Below, piece after piece: positions 6,456-9,439 of a stretch of 9,439 nt of DNA. Origin of the DNA: Xanthobacteraceae bacterium. Lineage in GTDB: Bacteria > Pseudomonadota > Alphaproteobacteria > Rhizobiales > Xanthobacteraceae. The DNA lies in the NCBI GenBank assembly GCA_030648135.1, contig JAUSIF010000156.1, positions 1 to 9,439 on the forward strand, given 5' to 3'. The notes beneath the pieces were generated by a model. That model was not told where the DNA came from and ran no database searches. It saw only the letters and a list, made by a program, of their open reading frames with translations. Within the stretch, counting starts at the first letter, position 1. Each line of letters opens with the position of its first letter. The position numbers were made by a program, and so were the translations under genes.

Positions 6456-6484
6456 ATCTTATAGAACAAAACAAGAACATTCAA
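6456..6484 (-). promoter_or_regulatory. Promoter overlapping the SOS box
   Basis: Minus-strand TTGAAT (6484-6479) is a candidate -35. Two overlapping -10 choices are TAAGAT (6461-6456), at a 17-bp spacing, and TATAAG (6463-6458), at 15 bp. The SOS box fills the spacer. The leader to the ATG at 6430 would be short, about 20 nt. Confidence 0.6.
6464..6478 (-). promoter_or_regulatory. LexA (SOS) box of the Y-family polymerase gene
   Basis: On the minus strand the sequence reads GTTC-N7-GTTC (GTTC at 6478-6475 and 6467-6464), an exact match to the alphaproteobacterial LexA consensus. It lies immediately downstream of a candidate -35 and immediately upstream of the -10, and 34 bp before the ATG. 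A bound repressor would block RNA polymerase. Confidence 0.88.
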
Positions 6485-6537
6485 ATCGTGCCTTTTCCCC
6501 GGCGGGCGAGAAGGGCGACAGCGGAATCCCCGGCGGC

Positions 6538-6614
6538 TAGAGCATGATCCTGAAAAAGCCTGCCCCCGGACTTGATCCGGGGGTGGGAACCGGTTTTCGG
6601 AAAAGATCATGCTC
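6538..6614. repeat. Mosaic palindromic repeat, copy 1 (GCATGATC type) with nested hairpin
   Basis: GAGCATGATC (6540-6549) pairs perfectly with GATCATGCTC (6605-6614). Nested inside is a second perfect hairpin, CCCCCGGA (6563-6570) with TCCGGGGG (6576-6583) and a 5-nt loop, which looks like an insertion of another repeat type. The core TGGGAACCGGTT (6584-6595) recurs at 7358-7369 and, inverted, at 8896-8907. I recognise this as an intergenic repeat abundant in Bradyrhizobium and relatives. Confidence 0.85.
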
Positions 6615-6625
6615 AAACAAAAAGC

Positions 6626-6666
6626 TAGAGCCCGACTCGGATTCCATCAAAACGAATAAGGCTCTA
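6626..6666. repeat. Palindromic repeat, TAGAGC type, copy 1
   Basis: TAGAGCC (6626-6632) and GGCTCTA (6660-6666) are perfect 7-bp inverted arms around a 27-nt centre. It directly follows the GCATGATC palindrome, and the same two-palindrome order occurs at 7342-7440. The element ends 24 bp before the exonuclease start codon, so it lies in or next to that gene's leader. Confidence 0.75.
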
Positions 6667-6690
6667 TGAAAGCGAGGCGAGGGGATTCGC

Positions 6691-7236
6691 ATGCCGATTT
6701 CCTGCCGATCGAGACTGCCCGCGCCCGCCCGCGGCGACGGGGCGCGCTTCGTGTTCTTCGATCTGGAGACCACCGGGCTCTCGCCGCGCGGCGACCGCAT
6801 CATCGAGATCGCGGCGCTGCGGGTGGGAAGCCGTGGCGTGCGCCGGTCGTTCCAGGCGCTGGTCAGGATCGAGGAGCGGGTGCCCCGGTTCATCACCCGG
6901 CTCACCGGCATCACCGACGAGATGCTCATGGACGGCGATCCGATCGAGGCGGCGCTGCCGGGCTTTTGCGAGTTCGTCGAGGACTTGCCGCTGGTGGCCT
7001 ACAACGTCGCCTTCGACATGGGCTTTCTGCGCGCCGAGGCGCGGCGCCTGCGCATGCGGGTGACGAACGCGCCGGTGTGCGCGCTGCAGATCGCGCGCGC
7101 CAAGCTGCCGCACTTGTCCAACCACAAGCTCAAGACGGTGGCGCGCCATCTGGGTTTTGCCTCCGACCAGAGCCACCGGGCGCTCGACGACTGCGAGATG
7201 GGCCTGCAGGTCTATGTGGAATTGACGCGGGCTTAA
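6691..7236 (+). CDS. DnaQ-like DEDDh 3'-5' exonuclease (Pol III epsilon family, stand-alone)
   Basis: This 181-residue protein is a single exonuclease domain that removes 3' nucleotides from DNA or RNA with two metal ions. ExoI F-D-L-E-T-T-G-L places Asp24 and Glu26; ExoII Y-N-V-A-F-D places Asp109; ExoIII H-R-A-L-D-D places His162 and Asp167. The DEDDh set is therefore complete. It is shorter than replicative epsilon, lacks the C-terminal alpha-binding tail, and probably is not the main dnaQ. R-L-T-G-I-T-D-E-M-L (70-79) is the family's substrate-channel segment. ATG 6691 has GAGGGG (6679-6684) 6 nt upstream. The N-terminal 18 residues are basic and outside the domain. It is divergent from the SOS polymerase gene, and mosaic repeats flank it on both sides. 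A link to translesion synthesis is suggested only by position; RNA turnover (RNase T-like) is an alternative. Confidence 0.92.
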   Translation: MPISCRSRLPAPARGDGARFVFFDLETTGLSPRGDRIIEIAALRVGSRGVRRSFQALVRIEERVPRFITRLTGITDEMLMDGDPIEAALPGFCEFVEDLPLVAYNVAFDMGFLRAEARRLRMRVTNAPVCALQIARAKLPHLSNHKLKTVARHLGFASDQSHRALDDCEMGLQVYVELTRA

Positions 7237-7249
7237 CCACGCGCGGCTT

Positions 7250-7278
7250 CCGGCGCTGCGGCGCCGGTGCGGCGCCGG
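7250..7278. repeat. GC-rich hairpin and tandem 10-mers after the exonuclease gene
   Basis: GCGGCGCCGG occurs twice (7258-7267 and 7269-7278). CCGGCGC (7250-7256) can pair with GCGCCGG (7261-7267) across a TGCG loop 14 nt after the stop codon. No T-run follows, so any terminator role would not be of the standard intrinsic type. Confidence 0.4.
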
Positions 7279-7288
7279 CAAGGGGTCA

Positions 7289-7302
7289 TTGATCTAGGTC
7301 AA
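7289..7302 (+). promoter_or_regulatory. FNR/FixK-type activator box
   Basis: TTGATCTAGGTCAA matches TTGAT-N4-ATCAA at 9 of 10 defined positions. Its centre, 7295.5, lies 41.5 bp upstream of the start site predicted from the -10 at 7325-7330, the exact position for a class II FNR/CRP activator. It points to low-oxygen or nitric-oxide control of the downstream cysteine-rich small gene. Confidence 0.78.
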
Positions 7303-7324
7303 GGATGCCATGCCTGATTTCTTC

Positions 7325-7330
7325 GATAAT
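7325..7330 (+). promoter_or_regulatory. -10 element of the FNR/FixK-dependent promoter
   Basis: GATAAT matches the -10 consensus at 5 of 6 bases. It predicts transcription from about 7337, immediately before the palindromic repeat at 7342, so the repeat would be transcribed in the leader. Confidence 0.65.
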
Positions 7331-7341
7331 GATCATTGAGA

Positions 7342-7384
7342 GCATTTTCCGGCGAAGTGGGAACCGGTTCGCCGAAGAAAATGC
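7342..7384. repeat. Mosaic palindromic repeat, copy 2
   Basis: Outer arms GCATTTTC (7342-7349) and GAAAATGC (7377-7384) and inner arms CGGCGAA (7350-7356) and TTCGCCG (7368-7374) are all perfect. The core TGGGAACCGGTT (7358-7369) is shared with copy 1. It folds as a long stem and lies in the presumed leader of the 7472 gene. Confidence 0.85.
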
Positions 7385-7400
7385 GATAAAACGAAAGAAA

Positions 7401-7440
7401 TAGAGCGGTTTCCGATGCAACTTGAGCGGAAATCGCTCTA
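7401..7440. repeat. Palindromic repeat, TAGAGCG type, copy 2
   Basis: Arms at 7401-7414 (TAGAGCGGTTTCCG) and 7427-7440 pair at 13 of 14 positions around a 12-nt centre. It follows copy 2 of the GCAT-type palindrome in the same order as at 6538-6666. It ends 31 bp before the DUF6455-type start codon. Confidence 0.8.
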
Positions 7441-7471
7441 GATCGGCCGAACGGTAATCCGGAGAGTTCGC

Positions 7472-7753
7472 ATGTCCGTGATCGACAGAGTAGATCGCCG
7501 GCTCAGCAACATGCGAATGATGTTGCAACGGCTCGGGATCGATTTGGTCGCCTTCTCCCGGCAGAACCAGGGGCGGTTCCTGGCCTCCGCCATCCCCACT
7601 TGCCAAGCCTGCTCGTGCGACGAGGCGTGCCACGAATGGCTGGCACGGGCGTCGGCAGGCTTGCAACAGGCGCCGGCCTTCTGCCCGAACGCGCAACTCT
7701 TCGCCTGGGCGAAACAAGATCAGCCGCGGGCCGGTGCAGAGCCTCCGCGCTAG
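7472..7753 (+). CDS. Cysteine-rich small protein, DUF6455-like
   Basis: The protein has 93 residues. An amphipathic N-terminal helix (R-V-D-R-R-L-S-N-M-R-M-M-L-Q-R-L-G-I-D) is followed by a cysteine cluster at residues 44, 47, 49 and 53 with His54, then W-L-A-R-A and F-C-P-N with Cys71. This matches the layout of the alphaproteobacterial DUF6455 family, identified from memory of the pattern. The cysteines could bind a metal or an iron-sulphur cluster; this is inference. There is no signal peptide or membrane segment. ATG 7472 has GGAGAG (7461-7466) 5 nt upstream. An FNR/FixK class II promoter lies 170 bp upstream, which suggests induction at low oxygen. The tail after F-C-P-N-A-Q-L-F-A-W (K-Q-D-Q-P-R-A-G-A-E-P-P-R) looks appended, and its TAG stop is part of a palindromic-repeat half-site at 7750-7767. 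An intrinsic terminator follows at 7827. Confidence 0.8.
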   Translation: MSVIDRVDRRLSNMRMMLQRLGIDLVAFSRQNQGRFLASAIPTCQACSCDEACHEWLARASAGLQQAPAFCPNAQLFAWAKQDQPRAGAEPPR

Positions 7754-7767
7754 CGCATGATCCGGCG
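7750..7767. repeat. Half of a mosaic palindromic repeat overlapping a stop codon
   Basis: CTAGCGCATGATCCGGCG is the exact reverse complement of 8911-8928, the right half of repeat copy 4. The other half is absent. The TAG at 7751-7753 that ends the DUF6455-like gene is part of it. Confidence 0.75.
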
Positions 7768-7817
7768 CGGAAGCGGCGGATCGGGAGCGCCCGGCCGACC
7801 CCCCGCTTGAGACCCGC

Positions 7818-7850
7818 AAAAAAATGCCGGCCCAGGGCCGGTTTTTTATT
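7818..7850. terminator. Bidirectional intrinsic terminator
   Basis: CCGGCC (7827-7832) and GGCCGG (7836-7841) form a stem with a CAG loop. T6 follows at 7842-7847, and A7 precedes at 7818-7824. On the plus strand it ends the DUF6455-like transcript; on the minus strand it can serve as a second stop for the CsbD-like gene. Confidence 0.85.
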
Positions 7851-7886
7851 TGGCGCGCGGATGCATGGCGCGGCGCGCGATCGGCG

Positions 7887-7923
7887 AAAAAAAGTCGCCC
7901 CCGCGATGGCGGAGGCGACTTTT
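7887..7923 (-). terminator. Intrinsic terminator of the CsbD-like gene
   Basis: Arms at 7890-7899 and 7914-7923 are perfect 10-bp complements (AAAAGTCGCC/GGCGACTTTT). An inner CCGC/GCGG extends the stem after a single c-a mismatch. Read on the minus strand the stem is followed by seven T residues (7893-7887). It starts about 20 bp after the stop codon at 7943. Confidence 0.88.
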
Positions 7924-7942
7924 GTCAGGCGCAGATTTCAGT

Positions 7943-8158
7943 TCAGAAACTGCGGCCGTTGGCCCAGACGTTGACGTCCTTCTGGGCTTGTTCATGGCTC
8001 AGGCTGTACTTGGCCTGGACCTGAGAGACGAGGTCGCTCGTGGCCTTCATGCCAAAAGCTTCCTTATCGGAGATCTTCTCCCACTTCGCGTGAACGTCCT
8101 TGGCGAGGATCTTCAGCGGGGTGGCGGGAGTCGCAGTTTTCGGCTGTGCATTGGTCAT
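7943..8158 (-). CDS. Small CsbD-like stress protein
   Basis: The protein has 71 residues. The first 17 are Thr/Ala/Pro-rich. The rest resembles CsbD general-stress proteins: H-A-K-W-E-K-I-S-D-K-E, then D-L-V-S-Q-V-Q-A-K-Y-S-L-S-H-E-Q-A-Q-K-D-V, which matches the W-x-K-(I/L)-(S/T)-D ... L-x-x-(I/V)-Q-x-x-Y-x-(I/L)-x-x-x-x-A-x-x-x-V frame. CsbD proteins are abundant, hydrophilic and of unknown biochemistry. ATG 8158 has AGGAGAG starting 13 nt upstream, a strong site. A strong intrinsic terminator follows, so the gene is monocistronic, and a 20-bp perfect palindrome lies 38-57 bp upstream of the start codon. The resemblance is distant; an uncharacterised short helical protein is the alternative. 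Confidence 0.72.
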   Translation of the reverse strand: MTNAQPKTATPATPLKILAKDVHAKWEKISDKEAFGMKATSDLVSQVQAKYSLSHEQAQKDVNVWANGRSF

Positions 8159-8163
8159 GTTAT

Positions 8164-8171
8164 CTCTCCTG
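8164..8171 (-). promoter_or_regulatory. Shine-Dalgarno of the CsbD-like gene
   Basis: Minus-strand AGGAGAG lies about 5-6 nt before the ATG at 8158 and fixes this start. Confidence 0.7.
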
Positions 8172-8195
8172 AATATCTGGATTTTTCGAAAGCAA

Positions 8196-8215
8196 CTTGA
8201 ATGAAGTCATTCAAG
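8196..8215. promoter_or_regulatory. 20-bp perfect palindrome, candidate operator
   Basis: CTTGAATGA (8196-8204) and TCATTCAAG (8207-8215) are perfect inverted repeats around AG, 38-57 bp upstream of the CsbD-like start codon. The size and symmetry suit a dimeric regulator; the half-site contains TTGAA but the spacing is not that of an FNR box. I cannot name the regulator. Confidence 0.6.
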
Positions 8216-8356
8216 ATACAAAAGCAGCATGCGCGGCAATGGTGTCGGATATAAGTGCGCGCTGAAATCACCGCGATTTGTACGATTCACTCCAAGAGAA
8301 CGCGCAATTCGCCGTTTATCGACGCGAAAGTGCGCAAGTGCGAAGCGCGCCGCGCG

Positions 8357-8551
8357 TCAGCTTGTCCGCCGCCGCAATTTGCAGAACGCCGACCAGCTCA
8401 CCAGCTGGCTGATCCGGCTCAGGCAGTTCTCGCGGTTGCCGAACGGGCCGAACGCGAGCGCGCCCTCCCGGTCCATCGCGTACCAGCCGGCCTTGATGCT
8501 GCGGAGATCGGATTGGTGTTCGTTGATGTAGCAGGCAGTATGATGATCCAC
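8357..8551 (-). CDS. Small conserved hypothetical protein
   Basis: The protein has 64 residues from a GTG at 8551; an in-frame TTG at 8563 would add four. Its centre reads A-G-W-Y-A-M-D-R-E-G-A-L-A-F-G-P-F-G-N-R-E-N-C-L, a pattern I recall from small hypothetical proteins of Bradyrhizobium-like genomes, with aromatic and glycine positions conserved. C-Y-I-N-E precedes it and R-I-S-Q follows. The fold looks like a short beta-hairpin plus helix; there is no signal peptide or membrane segment, and no function is known. GGA lies 7 nt before the GTG, which favours that start. TATAAA (minus strand, 8586-8581) could be its -10, with a leader of about 20 nt. The antisense ORFs across the same interval lack family-like features. 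Confidence 0.62.
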   Translation of the reverse strand: MDHHTACYINEHQSDLRSIKAGWYAMDREGALAFGPFGNRENCLSRISQLVSWSAFCKLRRRTS

Positions 8552-8675
8552 GATGGGTTCCAATATTTTTGAGCGCGATTTTTATACATAGGTACGATGA
8601 GGCGACATTGTAAGAGGCGCGATGAGCGAAATGCGAGCGGCGGCCTGCTCGAAGAGGCCGGGCCCCATTCTAGAC

Positions 8676-8689
8676 ATGATGCAAATCAA
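8676..8689 (-). promoter_or_regulatory. Weak FNR/FixK-like box
   Basis: On the minus strand it reads TTGATTTGCATCAT, 9 of 10 defined positions of TTGAT-N4-ATCAA. No -10 lies at the class II distance; the nearest good -10 (8586-8581) would put the box about 108 bp upstream of its start site. It may be coincidental. Confidence 0.3.
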
Positions 8690-8710
8690 AGCGCGATCGG
8701 CACACTGGCA

Positions 8711-8739
8711 TCGTGCGAATGGCGGAATTTTTCGCACGA
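8711..8739. repeat. Hairpin with perfect 9-bp arms
   Basis: TCGTGCGAA (8711-8719) and TTCGCACGA (8731-8739) flank an 11-nt loop. No T-run follows on either strand. It ends 11 bp before palindromic repeat copy 3. Confidence 0.6.
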
Positions 8740-8750
8740 CCGCGACTTGG

Positions 8751-8812
8751 CATTCATCTGGCGCATGATCTTATCGGCGAACCGGTTACCACTTCGCCGG
8801 ATCATGCGGTAG
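8751..8812. repeat. Mosaic palindromic repeat, copy 3
   Basis: This 62-bp element matches 8867-8928 at 60 of 62 positions. The arms GCGCATGAT/ATCATGCG and inner CGGCGAA/TTCGCCG form a long imperfect stem with a TTAT bulge. Differences from copy 4 are at the core (GGTTACC for GGTTCCC) and the last arm base pair. Confidence 0.88.
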
Positions 8813-8866
8813 GATTCGCGTGCATTGATTCGCTGCCGGCGCGTGCTGGGTCCGGCATCCTGCGAC

Positions 8867-8928
8867 CATTCATCTGGCGCATGATCTTATCGGCGAACCG
8901 GTTCCCACTTCGCCGGATCATGCGCTAG
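8867..8928. repeat. Mosaic palindromic repeat, copy 4
   Basis: This is a direct repeat of copy 3 at a 116-bp period. Outer arms GCGCATGATC (8877-8886) and GATCATGCGC are perfect over 10 bp, and inner arms CGGCGAA and TTCGCCG over 7 bp. The core AACCGGTTCCCA (8896-8907) is the inverted form of the core in copies 1 and 2. Confidence 0.9.
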
Positions 8929-8951
8929 GCACCGGGACAGGCACGGGGACA
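8928..8951 (+). repeat. 12-bp tandem repeat forming the methyltransferase ribosome-binding region
   Basis: GGCACCGGGACA (8928-8939) is followed directly by GGCACGGGGACA (8940-8951), one mismatch, and then by the ATG at 8952. The GGGGA in the second unit is the only Shine-Dalgarno candidate, so unit number could change initiation. Confidence 0.6.
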
Positions 8952-9439
8952 ATGGCTTTTCCCATCAATCGCAATCTCGCGCTGAAAAAGCAGACCGATC
9001 TCGAGCGCTGGTCGAACGCCGACGCACTCGAAGAGGCGTGGGACCTGCGCGCGGAAATGGCGGCCGAGCTGATTCCGGCCGGCGCGCGCGTGCTCGATCT
9101 CGGCTGCGGCCGCATGGCGCTGCGCAAGTTTCTGCCGCCGGAATGCAGCTATCAAGCCTGCGATCTGGTCGCCCGCGACGCCGACACCATCGTTTGCGAT
9201 TTCAACGCCGGCGCCTTTCCGATCGTGCCGGCCGGCGCAGCCGACCTCATCACCCTGTTGGGCGTGCTGGAATACGTGACCGATCTCGACGGCTTCATGG
9301 CGCATTTGCGCGAGAGCCAATGCGATATCGTGGCGAGCTATTGCCCGCAGGACTATAGCGCCGGCGCCGACCGCGCAGCACTCGGCTGGCTCAACCATCT
9401 CACCCTGCAGGAGCTGGCGGAGCTGTTCGCCCGCTTCGG
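8952..9439 (+). CDS. Class I SAM-dependent methyltransferase, N-terminal part (partial)
   Basis: The frame is open for 162 codons from the ATG at 8952 and leaves the window. Motif I, A-R-V-L-D-L-G-C-G, lies near residues 46-54 and binds S-adenosylmethionine. The acidic C-D-L-V-A-R-D that follows is the second-strand region, the D-F-N-A-G-A-F-P stretch corresponds to motif II, and L-G-V-L-E-Y-V-T-D to the post-II region of type 11/MetW-like enzymes. The N-terminus has L-E-R-W-S-N-A-D-A-L-E-E-A-W, a helical cap. The substrate cannot be told from the fragment; small molecules or glycans are common for this group. Palindromic repeats and a tandem 12-mer occupy its upstream region, and no clear promoter is seen. 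Confidence 0.88.
   Translation, partial: MAFPINRNLALKKQTDLERWSNADALEEAWDLRAEMAAELIPAGARVLDLGCGRMALRKFLPPECSYQACDLVARDADTIVCDFNAGAFPIVPAGAADLITLLGVLEYVTDLDGFMAHLRESQCDIVASYCPQDYSAGADRAALGWLNHLTLQELAELFARF

Larger units (their letters stand above)
8564..8951. other. Gene-free 388-bp region rich in inverted repeats
   Basis: No convincing gene lies here. A 71-codon plus-strand ORF (8597-8812) merely reads through a palindromic repeat. From left to right the region holds a possible -10 for the 8551 gene (8581-8586), a weak FNR/FixK-like box (8676-8689), a hairpin with 9-bp arms (8711-8719/8731-8739), two 62-bp palindromic repeats (8751-8812 and 8867-8928) and a 12-bp tandem repeat (8928-8951) abutting the methyltransferase start. 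Confidence 0.7.

Noticed and set aside
6431..6616. N-terminal extension of the Y-family polymerase to 6616
   Set aside because: The added 62 residues would be encoded by the promoter, the SOS box and a palindromic repeat; family proteins begin near M-R-S-S-G-E-L-R-Y.
7286..7819. 177-codon minus-strand ORF
   Set aside because: It is antisense to the DUF6455-like gene and crosses the FNR/FixK promoter and two palindromic repeats; no family features.
8597..8928. Two 71-codon plus-strand ORFs ending in similar residues
   Set aside because: Both end inside the two 62-bp palindromic repeats, which explains their shared C-terminal text; no ribosome-binding site or family match.

Overview
The window is chromosomal DNA from a GC-rich alphaproteobacterium, most likely order Hyphomicrobiales (Rhizobiales) near Bradyrhizobiaceae/Xanthobacteraceae. 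The grounds are a GPR-like polar-growth scaffold, an alphaproteobacterial SOS box (GTTC-N7-GTTC), an FNR/FixK-type box, an adrenodoxin-type ferredoxin beside a thioredoxin-reductase-like ferredoxin reductase, and several copies of a mosaic palindromic repeat I recognise from this order. No rRNA, tRNA, CRISPR array, transposase or integrase is visible.

Layout. 1-1756 (-): N-terminal 585 codons of a very large membrane-anchored coiled-coil protein, open at the window edge. 2008-2331 (+): small conserved hypothetical. 2394-2771 (+): single-domain Hpt phosphotransfer protein. 2842-3162 (+): [2Fe-2S] ferredoxin. 3242-4285 (+): ferredoxin-NADP+ reductase. The last two make a plausible NADPH-to-ferredoxin electron chain. 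4292-4935 (-): HigB/HigA-like toxin-antitoxin pair, toxin first, with an ATGA overlap. 4970-5072 (+): a displaced duplicate of the last ~100 bp of the reductase gene, so the toxin-antitoxin module sits between two copies of the fnr 3' end. 5168-6430 (-): Y-family DNA polymerase with an SOS box in its promoter. 6691-7236 (+): divergent DnaQ-like 3'-5' exonuclease, flanked on both sides by composite palindromic repeats. 7472-7753 (+): cysteine-rich DUF6455-type small protein, preceded by a well-spaced FNR/FixK class II promoter with a repeat element lying in the presumed leader. 7943-8158 (-): CsbD-like small protein. 8357-8551 (-): small conserved hypothetical. 8564-8951: gene-free, with two near-identical 62-bp palindromic repeats. 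8952-9439 (+): start of a class I SAM-dependent methyltransferase, open at the window edge.

How it fits together. The left half is core housekeeping (polar growth, phosphorelay, electron transfer) interrupted by a toxin-antitoxin module. The right half is stress and low-oxygen physiology (SOS polymerase, exonuclease, FixK-type promoter, CsbD-like protein) with intergenic regions heavily colonised by palindromic repeats. The two most notable signals are the module bracketed by duplicated fnr 3' ends, and the FNR/FixK promoter whose box, -10 and inferred start site are spaced exactly as in a class II promoter.
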